Origin: Phalacrocorax aristotelis
Lineage: Eukaryota; Chordata; Aves; Suliformes; Phalacrocoracidae
NCBI RefSeq assembly: GCF_949628215.1
Contig: NC_134288.1
Span: 1,736,001-1,800,000, forward strand
Length of the DNA: 64,000 nucleotides
Direction: 5' to 3'
Within the stretch, counting starts at the first letter, position 1. Each line of letters starts with the position of its first letter. Under the pieces are notes generated by a model that saw nothing but the letters and a program-made list of their open reading frames with translations, made no database searches and had not been told where the DNA came from. This document shows positions 34,234-45,841 of this stretch, one piece after another. A program made the position numbers and the translations under genes.

Positions 34234-37200
34234 CTGTGGAGAGGAGAGGAAAGGAAGTGAAAGTTATTTTGATGCCTCTGGAGAGGGTTCAGACACAGAA
34301 AACAAGCCTCACGCCTTGCTCTCAATAGAGGACTGGGGGCTGAATTCCAGCTTTGAGATGATCTTGGAGAGATGTTATGATCATCACGTGCCACAAACGG
34401 TGGCACTCAACTTGCTTGCTTTCTGGGGTGACTAGCCTCTCCACATTAAAATCCCACCACAGTCCCTCTAGTGATTTAGAAACACCACCAAAGCAAGTGC
34501 TGAGTGCATTCAGAGAGTTGGGGGAGGGGAGAAAGGGAAAAACAAAAGACACCCAAAACACCAGTTTGGGTATAACTAGCTCTAGATGAAAATCCACCAG
34601 GATAATCTGGGACAGAGGATGGGAAGACATAAAAGTTGAGTGGTAGATGCAGAAGTATAGCTGCCTGTTCCTACATCCTATCCGGCAGAGAAATCCCAGG
34701 CATTAATACTGTATTTCATAGCCAGTAGCCATCGCTTTTTGGCATTTTTTTTTTTCCCAACCAACTCCACTTATTAGATGATGTTAAAACATCTCTCTTC
34801 CACCAGTGCACCACCTCACCTGCTTTTCTTGGAGGCCTTTTCCCTCAGAAAGTGTACCAACACAATTCAATAATCAACTTAAAGAAAGCAAGAGGCATTA
34901 CCAGAAACAGTGCAAAAGATGTCATGAATCCTTCCTTTGTTAGCTCCCATGTCCCGCCATACTCCTCCTCATCTATCTGCTGGAAGCTACTGAAGTAGAG
35001 GTACAGAACACCAGCATTGATCAGGCAGAATCTGTAAGAAAGAGATTACTGTCAGTGCAGTGATACAGGGTGCAGGTATCCAACGTGTCGTATGGCAATG
35101 CAGCAGTGAAGCATCTTTCATCTGCAGCAGAGAAGCAGCAAAGAGGAACACTGTTCCTGCAACGCTTCCCAGGCAGCTCAGTCACTTCCTTAAAAGAGCA
35201 CCTCCAGGTCTGCTTGCCATAGCACCCTCCTCCTAGTAAGGCTCAACAGACAGCAGCTGAAAGCTGGAATTATCAGCAGATCTGCAAACCCTGCAAGTTT
35301 TCTCATCCTGCACATCAGCAGCAGTCCTGCTCCCACACAGAATCCAATTGCCTTGTGTGTGCTATTTGATTTTGAGGCTGCTAAGAGGGCAGACTGTAAG
35401 ACTCTATGCTCAGTGTTAGATCCCTGTTAACATCCCATGACCAAATGCAGTGCCTTAGAGATGAGAGCCAGAGAAGACTCGATAGTACCCCCAGAGCCAC
35501 AGCACTGAGGTTCAACTTGAGACAACTCTTACGGCTCTCTAGTCTGTGCCAACAGTTACGCTGCAAGGGAGAGAAAAAACGTGACCTCCTGTTTGTCCTT
35601 AGACACTTTTGGCTTTACACCACCCCAGCTTAGGGCTGGGGCAACCTGGGGAGTGACAGGTACATTTCCTTGAGAGAAGGCTGCATAGAAAGGGCAATAC
35701 AGGAAGACATACACAAAACTTCAGTGACTGGCAGCAAGCTGTGAGCAGCTGTGTGACTGCATACCACAGAGAAACCACGCACACAGCTCTAGAAACTTTT
35801 AGTTTTCCCACTGTACACCAAACCGCTTTTATTTCTTATTAACGTTTAGCACAGGAATTGGCCTGGGTGTCTGAAGGTGCCTTGTGAACTAATGGATGAC
35901 TAAGTAAGAACAATGCTTCTCAGCTACTCCACATATGTTACTGCGAGCACTTTACATTTAACTGTTTGCATGTAGCTATCAAGTTGCTGTTGGAGCATCA
36001 CTGCTTTACAGCCCTTTTTCCCTATATTTCAAACTCCCCCCTGCCTTAGAGACACTTGCTGCTACTCCCTCTACTTTCTTGCCACAGCAGGACACTCCAG
36101 AGGAGGGACAAGATGACAAGTCAGTTTTGCCTATGAAAAGCTGTGAGGTTGTGAGCTTGACTAGGCAGCGACATTTGCAAATAGGGACTCCTCAGAGCAG
36201 ACGCAGCATCTTCCCATGCCCAGTGTTCAGAGCAGGGCTGTGTTTCCCGTCCCTGGTGTCCCTCCAGAGGCCTTCAGGCATGTGCCAGGACCCAACAAGT
36301 TTTCATTGCATAACAGAGTGCTCACTGCAGCCTTCAGACACCTGCTGGGAGGTGACCTGAATCCCACGTCTCGGTAGGGATCCAATGCATACATACCCTT
36401 CCAGGCACTGCTTTTCCCCCACACCATGGCTGAAAGAACAACTTCAGCAAGCTGAGAGTGCTGCAGGAGTGCTGCCAATGGTGCCACTTTGCCAGCTTGT
36501 TATCTACCGTCTTCGGTGTTTTGCAGAAACCTTTTCTTTTTCAAAAAGAAGCTGCCCCTCTTGTCTACTAACAGAGCCTCCTGTCTGAGGAAGGCTCCTG
36601 AATCAAAGGGGAGGACTACCACACCTTCCCCTCTATGGGCCTTACTCCGTAGGTGGCTGCACCAGGCACCATACTGAGCCCCTATTCACACATGCAGGAA
36701 CTGCCTACTTCCCAAGTCAATTGAACCCCTTGTTCCCTTCTTCTACCCCAGCCCCCTTTAATAATAATAATAAAATAAATAATTTTTAAAAGCATTAATC
36801 AGGCTGAGGAGAGAAAAAGAAGCCGATGAAGACATGATTTGTATTAATTTCTTGATACATAACAGTCTGGAATGCTATGCTGGCTTTAAGACACATGGCA
36901 GACGGAGACTGTGTTTGACCAGCCCAGTGTTTATAGCACAGCTTTAAACCAGACACCAAGTAAAGTCCAAATGTGGGAAAGTACATGAGACAGAAAAAGA
37001 AATAAACCTTACACTGCTATTCCCACGAATCCCTTCAGAGGAACTACTCCCCAGATGATTCCCAGAATAACTGCAATGATCTGCCGGAACCAGTAGATGA
37101 CATCTAAAAACTCATCCTGAGGAGATAAAGCACAAAAAAGATTTTGGCATTTACTATGTTTCCTTTTTTAAAGCATCAGATAATTAACAGGTGAAAATTT

Positions 37201-39657
37201 AACACAGTGAACACTTTGTTTTCCATTCAAAGTACAAGATACTGTACTCAGTGGCTGAAAGCAGCTTATGGCATCACACACCCTGGACTTCTCTGCTTCT
37301 AAATTAAATACGTGGCCTTGTCCTCCAACAGGCTAGCTGCAGAGGCAAACCAGTATCTAGTTTACTAAGATTCAGTTCTTTAAAAATTCACTGGAACAAA
37401 AGTTTAAAGACCTATTTATGCTTTAAGACTGCTATAGCCACCCTCAGTGCCCCAGGCCCTCCCCTACCCAGAAACAAGTGCTACCAGTAGCCAGTACTCA
37501 GGCCAACGCCAAACCACAAACCACCTCTCACACATACTACAAGCACATCTGCGTTCTTGCAGAGCAGCACTGAAGTGGTCATTCCTGTTCATTCATAGGG
37601 CTGATACAACTGTAGGTGTTACAGCTGGACAATGCTAACTCACACTTTACATAAACCCCACTTCTCCTTGCATCTTTTTTCCTAGCCTCCCCAAGGAAGG
37701 GATTGCCCCAGCACACGCCCAAACGGCCTTAGTGATTTTACTGTAGAAGACACAAAGTTGTTTGGCTCCGTGCAGAAGACTATGTCCCCATCAGAGATGG
37801 TAGTTTCTCTCAGTCACTATGTTTCTCAGTCGTTTTAGCCTTTGGTTCACATCCTATTGTGTCAAAGCATTGGCACAGCCCCTCATCACTCCCCTTGCTA
37901 ACTCTGAAATTTCTGCCGAATTTGTCGGGGGGATGAGGTCAAGTACAGCAGAGCCCCACCAGTTCTGTTAGCAACAGCAACTGATAAGAAAAAAGCAGAG
38001 ATTCATATCTGGCCCCAGGGAAAAGCAGGACAGAGTCCACACCTTCTCCACACTGAAAGGCAAAGCCAGCAAAACCGGGGAGCAGCTGTCCTGCTCCATC
38101 CATGCGGCCGCTGTGCCCGGATCATGCTAGGGATACGGCAGGACCTGGGATGAGCAGGAGCTCAAGAGCACCTTGCAGGTGTGCTGCTGGGGGCAGCAGC
38201 AGGAAGAGGCACTGACCAGGAGCGTTACAGCACATAGGAGATATGCACAAGAAAAAAGGCTTCACTAGTGCTAAAAACACTGTGAAGTCTATAGCTGCCG
38301 TGTTTTCACTCACACTTGGAAGGTTTGCTGCCAAACGTGAGCAAAACACGCAAGTTGAGCACACAGGGGCAATTTTGTAGAAACCAAACCTCTTTTGCAT
38401 GAGATGGCGAGGCTAGAAACAGTAAAGCAGGCTGCAGACAGCTAAGCAACCACCACAGTGTTACTCTGCTGTGAAAGCGTACCCGTGCTGTGACACTGTA
38501 ATGGAGAAGCTCTCACAGGTCTGTTCCTGCTGCTGCCCTTTCCCTTCAGGCCTGGCAGGTCAGCCTGATTTGCAAATACATTTTTCCCCCCCAACTTCTT
38601 AATGTAAATTGTATTTCTAGTTTTCTTTAAATTACACAAAGTAAATTTGTATTTATTCCCGGAACAGTTTAATCCAAAAGCCAAATTTAACTGAAGTATC
38701 GTAGTATAAACGCAGCTTGTGTTTTCTTTGGCTCCGCGCCCAACTAGCGGAGGAGAGCTGGGTCTGCCACAGGCTACAGCACCGCAGGCGTGCCACACCT
38801 GCCTTCAGGAAGCACTCGGAGGGCAAGTTCGCTGGCTAAGAAAGGACACAAAACACCCCGCACTGGTTGTCCAAGTGTGGAAGTCGCAGCCGGATTTGAA
38901 GAGTGCTACGTTTACCGGGACGCCTGCCAGGAAACAGCCCTAGCCTCACCTACGGAGCTGCGAGCCGCAGGGCGCTGCCGAGGCAGCCGCTCGGCGACAC
39001 CGGGCTGGCGCAGGCCGCCCCGGCCGAGGACACCGGCCCTCCCGGCCGGGCTGGAGCACGGCGGGCGCCGCCGGCCCCTCCTGCAAAAGGTATCATTTAG
39101 GCAAACTTCGGAAACGCGTGCGCGGGAGACCTCCCCGGCACCTTCCCGCAGCCCGTCTAGGGCCGCCGCAGCTCCGAACAAGACCGGGCCGGACCGAGAC
39201 GCCGTGCCGGGCGCTGCCCCCCCCGCTGCCGCCCACGCTCCTCCTCCTCCTCCCTTCATACGCGCTCCGGGGCCAAGCCCCGCGCCTCGCCGGCGGCGGG
39301 AGGCCGCTCCCGGCCCCCTCCAGCGGAGCCTCCCCCCGCCACAACGCCCGAAGCCCAGGGACCGGCGGGCAGGTCGCGGCCGCCCCGGCCCCAGCGCCGC
39401 CGGGCGAGAGCAGCCCCGCCGGCGGAGAGCGGTGCGGGGCCGGGCGGCAGGGACACCTCAACCCGCCGGGCCCGCGCCTAGCGGCAGACCCCCGGATCCC
39501 TTCCGGGCCGGCGCCGCCGCGGCCCCACCTTGTCGTGCCAGGCAGAGTCGCTGCGCAGCGCCTTGCCCCACACGGAGCCGCGCCCGGCCGCACCGCCGTT
39601 GGCCACCGCGTGCTGGTGCGCGTGCGGCGGCTCCTCCCTGCGCCGCGCGCCGCTCAT
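34192..39657 (-). CDS. RAB5IF: RAB5-interacting factor (C20orf24/OPTI/RCAF1), 4 coding exons, 134 aa
   Basis: The exons are 39529-39657, 37013-37116, 34902-35031 and 34192-34233. They are GT-AG and in phase, giving 405 nt including the TGA stop. The frame starts [11 protein letters not shown], then has a GC-driven His/Ala/Gly-rich stretch, then [20 protein letters not shown]. Hydrophobic segments lie at about 53-72 and 75-98, followed by the acidic [17 protein letters not shown] loop and a last membrane helix that ends in [11 protein letters not shown]. This matches human C20orf24 as I remember it. The family (Rab5ip/EMC6-like) sits in the ER membrane; RAB5IF is the obligate partner of TMCO1 in the multipass translocon, and a role in respirasome assembly has also been reported. 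It is divergent from MYL9, with 5.3 kb between the first exons. Confidence 0.95.
34902..35031 (-). CDS. RAB5IF: RAB5IF coding exon 3
   Basis: It encodes residues 78-121 and reads [20 protein letters not shown], then [20 protein letters not shown]. The acceptor is CTTACAG and the donor is GTAATG. Confidence 0.95.
36760..36787. repeat. Short AAT/AAAT low-complexity repeat in RAB5IF intron 2
   Basis: A run of AAT trinucleotides followed by AAAT units lies about 230 bp downstream of exon 2 in the transcript. Confidence 0.8.
37013..37116 (-). CDS. RAB5IF: RAB5IF coding exon 2
   Basis: It encodes residues 44-78 and reads [20 protein letters not shown], then [14 protein letters not shown], including the first membrane helix. 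The acceptor is TCCTCAG and the donor is GTAAGG. Confidence 0.95.
39529..39657 (-). CDS. RAB5IF: RAB5IF coding exon 1
   Basis: It encodes residues 1-43, from the ATG at 39657-39655 to SDSAWHDK. The donor is GTGGGG. It lies in the CpG island. The His-Ala-Gly-rich stretch at about 12-27 is longer than in human as I remember it. Confidence 0.92.
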
Positions 39658-39782
39658 CCTCCCTCCCGCCCCGCTCCGGTCCCGGCCACGGTCCCGGCCC
39701 CGCCGCCGGCCCGGAAGCGGCCGCCGCGCACCGTCACCCGCCCGCGCCCCCGCTCCGCCAATCGCAGCGGCGTCTCGCGGCA

Positions 39783-39790
39783 CACGTGAC
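39783..39790 (-). promoter_or_regulatory. CACGTGAC E-box in the RAB5IF promoter
   Basis: The CACGTG core with flanking AC lies about 130 bp upstream of the RAB5IF ATG and 21 bp from a CCAAT box. Sites of this type bind USF and MiT/TFE factors. Confidence 0.45.
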
Positions 39791-39880
39791 AAAGGCGAGC
39801 GCCGCTCCCCGTATGGCGGAAGGTAGGGGTCGGCCGTCCTCCGCCCGGCGGGGTCCGGCCCTGCCACCCGCCCTTGTCTT

Positions 39881-40823
39881 AGAGTCCTTAAGTCATGAAG
39901 GTTGGAAAAGCCCTCTGAGATCATCAAGTTCAACCGCCAACCCGACACCACCATGGTTCCTAAACCATGTCCCCAACTGCCACGTCTACATGATACTCGA
40001 ACACCTCCAGGGATGGTGACTCCACCACCTCTCTGGGCAGCCTGTGCCAGTGCCTGACCGCTCTTTCGGTAAATAAATTTTTTCCTAAAAGCCAATCTAA
40101 ACCTCCCCTGGCAGGGCTTGACGCCGTTTTCTCTCACCCTATGGATAATTACCTGGGAGAAGAGACTGACCGCCGCCTCGCTACAGCCTCCTTTCAGGTA
40201 GTTGTAGAGAGCGATAAGGTCTCCCCTCAGTCTCCTCTTCTCCAGGCTAAACCCCCCCAGCCCCCTCAGCCACCCCCCAGCACACTTGTGCTCCAGACCC
40301 TGCCCCAGCCCCGCTGCCCTTCTCTGGACACGCTCCAGCCCCTCAAGGGCCTTCTTGTCCCGAGGGGCCCAAACCTGAGCCCAGCATTTGAGGTGGGGCC
40401 TCCCCAGTGCCGAGCACAGGGGCCCCATCCCTGCCCTGCTCCTGCTGGCCACACCAGTGCTGACACAAGCCCGGGGGCTGGTGGCCTCCTTGGCCACCTG
40501 GGCACTGCTGGCTCATGCCCAGCTGGCTGTCAGCCAGCACCCCCAGGGCCTTCTCCGCCAGGCACTTCCCAGCCCCTCTGCCCCAGGCCTGGGGCGCTGC
40601 CTGGGGTTGGTGTGACCCAAGGGCAGGACCCGGCACTGGGCCTTGTTAAACCTCATACAACTGGCCTCAGCCCATCGATCCAGCCTGTCTGGATCCCTCT
40701 GCAGAGCCTTCCTGCCCTCCAGCAGATCAACACTCCCGCCCAGCTCGGTGTCATCTGCAAATTCACTGAGGGTGCATTCAGCCCCCTCATCCATATCATT
40801 GATAAAGATATTAAACAAGACTC
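39881..40823 (-). mobile_element. CR1 LINE, 5'-truncated, with decayed reverse transcriptase C-terminus
   Basis: About 940 bp read on the minus strand as the end of CR1 ORF2 plus the 3' UTR. Visible motifs are [20 protein letters not shown] with FADDTELGG (the YxDD-type catalytic block), [37 protein letters not shown], and [20 protein letters not shown]. The frame is broken by shifts, so it encodes no working protein. The 3' end lacks clear terminal octamers and lies just outside the RAB5IF promoter. It is dead as an autonomous element. Confidence 0.95.
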
Positions 40824-42944
40824 ATGGGAGGGGGGACCCTCGGTGTGCAGGGCAGCCCCCCTGGCCAGGCTCCCCTCCTCCCAGGATGTTCTGACTGCAC
40901 TGTCTGCTCAAAATCCACAGTCATGCCTAGCGCCTTCTGTAGGCGGGCTGCAGGGCTGGAGGTGTTGGGAGTGGGAGAGCCTTTAGGATAAAACACAGCT
41001 GTGCAGGGCATTGCAGCTTGTTACCTCTGTTTATTCGAGCAGACATTACAGCAGCCAGACATATGCCGTCTGTAGAAATTATGCCCTTGGAAGTGTATGC
41101 AAATAAAATAATCACATGTGGAGTCCTAAAGATTCACCTATTTTTTTATATTCTTGCCTTACAAGAGCAATGGTATTCAACTTAGACACTCCTCATGAAA
41201 AAACATGTTGGGAATTACTTCTTCAGCATGGGGTGGGCAGGGTGATTGGTTGGGGTTGATTCACCATTATCCCCTTCAGGGTGTGCTTATGTGGGCAGGT
41301 GGGCAAAGGCTGGATTTGTGACGATAAGTGATCAAATTTCGTGTATGTGCGTGTGTGTGGGTATAGATACCTCCTCCTGGCGGGTGGCATGATAGGTCGT
41401 TCAGGTCCATGGTGCTGGGCCTGCTCAGGGTGTTGCTGGAAAACCTTGATCCTGTTATGAACCTTGCTGGTGGTGGTGAGGCCCGAGTCCTGCAAAGATA
41501 GCTCGTATGGAGCCGTTCCTTCCTCGCTTGCCCGTGCGCATCCCCACTGGTGCTGATGCATGATGAGGTTCACTGTTTCATTTCCCCATTAACAAACCCC
41601 AGGCCCAAGGTCCTGCATTTCTTTCTGTTGCACAAACTAGCAACCACGTGACGTGATGAGCATCTTGGGAGCCTGACTGCTCTGTGTGAAACGCTAAATA
41701 CTTCAGTAGCAGCCACCTTGCTGTGGATTTCAGCAGGACCTGGGAACCTTCAGGAGTAGACTGGACCTACCCGAGCTGTGTGTGGTTATCACAGAGGAGA
41801 GCAGGCAGATGAGTCCTTGTCCCAGACCTCCAATCACTTCCAGACAAGGCCATGTAATTTAAATACAGATTATGCAAAATTACTTTTGTACTCCAAAAGT
41901 ATCTTGCCCTGCTCCAGCTATCAGGCCCCTGAGCACATGTCCAACCCCTTGGGCATTTGCCACAAGCCAAAGGCTGGTCCAAGTCAACAGACCCATGTTG
42001 CATTAGCAGGAAGGGGACGGACATTGCTGTATCTCCAGCAGCACCTTTGCCTCTGACACCCCCACCATCACAGGGGCCTTTGCTGAGGGGCCAGGTTTCA
42101 CACGTCCAGCCCCAGCCTTGCTCCTGGTGTGCTCCTCAGGTGCTTGGGGCATGGCAGCCCCTCTCCTGCTCCACTCTGTGATGGACACAGTGGGACCCCA
42201 GGCCTGATCTCTTCCAGGACTTTAGGCTGTGTCTTAGGCATGTGCGGAGTCTTGTTGTCCCCAGCTCCGTGCTCCTGCCCCAGGCCACTTTGCTGGGGTG
42301 GAAGTGCTTGCATGATGATGAGACACCTGGATCAAGGAACTGATCTAAAATTCATGTGCTAAGAAAAAAACCTGGCTTGTTTTACTCCATCTCCATTGCC
42401 CAATCTACTTCCCAGAGAGAAAAACAAATTAAACTGGGGCTTGAAAGAACAAGGAGGAGGCAGGAGAGATGGCAGAGGATGTCACAGAGGTACAAACAGG
42501 CCCCTGGTAGGGGATGTGGGTTGGCAGGCACATGGAAGTAGGGGAGGAGGATTACATGGGGAGCCCTGGGCACAGGCAGGGGAAGGTGGGAAGGGCTGGA
42601 TGGGGCTCAAGGGAGAGCCTGAGGGGATGTGTGAGGTGTTCCAGCAGCAGCCCCTTAGATCCACACAGCTTCAGAGGCTGTAAAGCATGTGAGGAGCTGC
42701 CATGTCCATACTGCCCCTCCTCACCAGTTCCCACCCTGCAGGGCGCAGCCTGACACCTGCCCAGTGGTGAGGAACAGGGGCTTGGAGAAGGACAGCGACC
42801 ACCCCAGAGGGGCTGGAGAGGGGTCCTGCCTCCTGCCAGGCTCCCGGGGACCACTTGGACACTGTGGAGGCTGGGGCTTCCCTCCAGCATAGACAAACCT
42901 GGGACCAGCCACGGGGTGGCAGCTTCGGCTGCTGACTCCTGGGA
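40824..42944. other. Intergenic stretch upstream of MYL9
   Basis: I see no exon or RNA gene. The part around 40990-41200 is AT-rich; the rest is of moderate GC content. Confidence 0.4.
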
Positions 42945-43431
42945 TTTTTCTTTTTCTTTTCTTTTCTTTTCTTTTCTTTTCTTTTCTTTTCTTTTCTTTT
43001 CTTTTCTTTTCTTTTCTTTTCCTTTTCTTTTCTTTTCTTTTCTTTTCTTTTCTTTTCTTTTCTTTTCTTTTCTTTTCTTTTCTTTTCTTTTCTTTTCTTT
43101 TCTCTTTTCTTTTCTTCTCTTTTCTTCTCTTTTCTTCTCTTCTCTTTTCTTCTCTTTTCTTCTCTTCTCTTTTCTTCTCTTCTCTTTTCTTCTCTTCTCT
43201 TTTCTTCTCTTCTCTTTTCTTCTCTTTTCTTCTCTTTTCTTCTCTTTTCTCTTCTCTTCTCTTCTCTTCTCTTCTCTTCTCTTCTCTTCTCTTCTCTTCT
43301 CTTCTCTTCTCTTCTCTTCTCTTCTCTTTTTTTCTCTTTTTTCTCTTTTTTCTCTTTTCTTCTCTTCTCTTCTCTTCTCTTCTCTTCTCTTCTCTTCTCT
43401 TCTCTTTTCTTTTCTTTTCTTTTCTTTTTTT
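42945..43431. repeat. 487-bp polypyrimidine (plus) compound microsatellite
   Basis: The run contains only C and T. It begins with CTTTT pentamers, passes through mixed CTTTT/CTTCT units into CTTCT pentamers, has three longer T runs near 43327-43352, and returns to CTTTT. Read on the minus strand it follows an AATAAAAACAAAAC motif, which could mean it grew from an old poly(A) tail. It lies about 2 kb upstream of the MYL9 promoter. Confidence 0.98.
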
Positions 43432-44539
43432 GTTTTGTTTTTATTAAAAGGCAAGCCTCCTTTGGACCTCCTGGCCAGACCATGGGCATGGCAAAGGCTC
43501 TGCGCTCTCCCTGGCTTGCCTCTGCCTTGGCATAGCACTCAGCAGTGTTTCCAACCCCATCTCCACGTTTGGCCAGCTCCTGATTCCTCCCGCAGCACAG
43601 CCTGTCCTTTGGAGGGGATGCAGGCAGGACACATGCCTCCAACAAAGGCTGAATGGCCTCCATGGCTCCCCTGTTCCCTGGAGGAGGCAATGCCCTGGCA
43701 GGTTTTGTCCAAGCAGCACAGGGACGTGGGTAGGATGTACCCAAGTCTGGCAGGCTGTTGGCAGAGCTGGTTTCTGGTCTTCTGAGCCATGAGGAACAAA
43801 ATCTGTGCCCTGGGGAGGGGCTGGGCAGGCTGCTGGAGGGCAGGGCCATTGCTTTTGTGTCAATGATGAAACAGGGTTTCTTGACTTTTTAACTGTGTTT
43901 TTTGTAGTGATGCCCCACAGGAGAATGGCATCTAAAGATTAATTTGTGTCACTGCTAATTTCTGCTCTTCACCTGTGTTGCTGCGAGTGCAGCCCAGATG
44001 CTGTCCCCTTGGCATGGCTCTGCCACACTGGGAAGTGCCCAGGGGTGACGACAGGGTATGGTCTTCATCCCTGAGCTCCCATGTCTCCATGGGCAATGCC
44101 CGAGCCATGGGCAGTGCCCGGGCAGAGCAGACCCAGCTGCCTGCTCCAGGGTTGGGTGAATCCCCCTCAGAAACACACCTGGTGTCTCCCTTTCCCACTT
44201 GCCTACTCCTCTGTAGGCTGAATTCTGGCCCTAGTGTCATGGGGTCCTGCAAACCAAAGATAAATCCCACCTGGGATGAAGTACGAGGGGTGAGCATCAC
44301 CCTCCTGAGGTGGACCCCACAGGACTGGGAGCTCGTCTTGGTGACTGCAGGACTGGGATGAGGCACAGGGTTGCTTATGGGGAGGAAGTGTGAGCAAGAC
44401 CTGCTGCCCTGGAGAGGTGTTACAGAACTGGTGCCTGTGTTGCCTCTGGTGGAGGGTTGGAGCTCCCATTGCCCCGGCCTCTGGGCTCCAGACCCCAGCT
44501 CGGGAATGGGGCAGGTCCCTGGCTGTTCTCTGCTCCAGG
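43432..44539. other. Distal upstream region of MYL9
   Basis: No gene is recognised. It may hold enhancer sequence for MYL9, but nothing in it identifies itself. Confidence 0.35.
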
Positions 44540-45014
44540 CCACTTTTTAAAGGACCTTTAAGGGGCTGTTTAACCGGGTCCTTCTGGGGGCTCGCAGCCC
44601 AGGGCAGGGGCAGGGCTCACCCCTACAGTGTGGTCCCACTTGACCACTCACAGAGGCTTGCAGCCAACTTCGGTGCAGCCTTTGGATGCCCTCGAGGCCT
44701 CCCCATGTAACCCAAGCCTGCTGGCAGGGGCCTGCCTCGGCCACACTGCTGCAGCCAGAGCTGCTCCAGGAAGCCCAGGGCAAACCGCCACCCGTGGGCC
44801 CCTGTTTGGGGTCACCCGTGGGTGCCCATGGCTCTGCAGGGCATGGTGTTCCCCTGTGTTACCAGCCTGGGAGGCGCAGGGACGCCGGCGGGGACCTTCC
44901 CAGCCCCCCGGGCGCTACCCCGAGCTGCGCATCTCCCCGCGGGAAAGCGGACACGCGTGGGCCACTCCTGCCCCCCTTTCGTCTATATAAGGCCGGGAGC
45001 GCCGTCCCACGGCC
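44540..45014 (+). promoter_or_regulatory. MYL9: MYL9 promoter with TATA box and CArG-like motifs
   Basis: A TATA box (TATATAA at 44984-44990) lies inside CTATATAAGG, one base off the SRF CArG consensus. CCTTTAAGG (44555-44563, one base short of a CArG) and CCTTGTATGG (45045-45054, one mismatch) are further near-matches. Smooth-muscle contractile genes are typically driven by SRF and myocardin through paired CArG boxes. The combination of a TATA box and CpG-dense surroundings fits an inducible muscle promoter, with a start near 45015. Confidence 0.6.
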
Positions 45015-45181
45015 CCGCGGCCCCGGCCCCGCCGCATTCTTCTGCCTTGTATGGGCCGAGCCGGGATGGGCGGGCGGCACCGCCCCGGTCCCCGCCGCCC
45101 GCCCGCCCCAGGAGCCGTGCCGCCGGCCGGGCCCCGGCAGAGCAGCGCCGGCCGCCCCGCAGCTCCCCCGCTCCGGTCCAG
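45015..45181 (+). other. MYL9: MYL9 non-coding exon 1 (inferred)
   Basis: It starts about 25-30 bp after the TATA box and ends in TCCAG followed by a GTGAGG donor at 45182. It would splice over 6.8 kb to the acceptor CCCCTAG at 51931-51940. Human MYL9 also has a non-coding first exon, from memory. The exact start is inferred. Confidence 0.6.
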
Positions 45182-45835
45182 GTGAGGCGGCTGCGCCAGG
45201 GTCCCGGCCCCGCCGCTCCCCGCTCCGCTGGACGGGACGGGAGCCGAGCGGCCACGGGGGCGGCCGGCACCGGGGGGAGCGGGGCGGCCTCGGTGGGGCG
45301 GGAGGGACCGGGCGGGATGGAGCCGGCGGCAGCTCAAGGGGGGGAAGCGGCAGGATGGGAGGGGGCGGCTGCCCCGGGGAGGGCGGGAGGGAGCAGCCCC
45401 CAGGCGCCCCACCACTGCTGCGGTGCTGGAGCTGGTGCCGGGGTCAGCCCTAGGGAGGGGGCGACACGGGGGTAGGAGAGGCCCCGGGGCGCCCCTGCCA
45501 GGCACCCCTCTGCCCGGGCGGGCGGGGAGAGCCTCTCTCCGGGGCCCGGCAGGGGTGTCCCAGCTGGAGGCGGGGGGAGAATCGGCTGGAGCAAAGCTCT
45601 CGGTAACTGCCTGCAATGACTTGGAGCTGGGAGATCCCGGCTGCCCGGGATGGCAGTGCTGCAAGAGTAGGACCTGTTGCCTGTGGCTTCACCCGCCTCC
45701 TGGTTTGTGAGAGCTGTTCGTGTCTGGAACATCTGCTTTTCCCCCAAGTCTTTTTTGCTGATGGCCAGAGCCAACATCCAGGCGCATACATGATGCTCCA
45801 GAGATCTCCCCAGTGACTTGTGAGCCACTTCAGTC

Positions 45836-45841
45836 AATAAA
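45836..45841 (+). terminator. Intronic AATAAA in MYL9 intron 1
   Basis: A canonical hexamer lies about 650 bp into the first intron. Use of it would yield a short non-coding transcript from the MYL9 promoter. No strong GU-rich downstream element is evident, so it may be inert. Confidence 0.25.

Larger units (their letters stand above)
38940..39880 (-). promoter_or_regulatory. RAB5IF: CpG island promoter of RAB5IF
   Basis: This CpG-dense block surrounds the RAB5IF first exon. Upstream of the ATG on the minus strand it has an ATTGG (inverted CCAAT) at 39758-39762, a CACGTGAC E-box at 39783-39790, and an ETS-like GGCGGAAG near 39815. Start of transcription is probably between 39660 and 39760. 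The long plus-strand frame through it is an artefact. Confidence 0.75.

Noticed and set aside
38790-40019. 409-codon plus-strand open frame over the RAB5IF promoter
   Set aside because: It crosses the RAB5IF exon antisense and runs into the CR1 element, and is explained by GC content.
42552-43849. Lys/Arg/Glu-rich frames of up to 392 codons and the Phe/Ser-rich frame on the other strand
   Set aside because: Both arise from the CTTTT/CTTCT microsatellite. The flanking parts show no recognisable protein.
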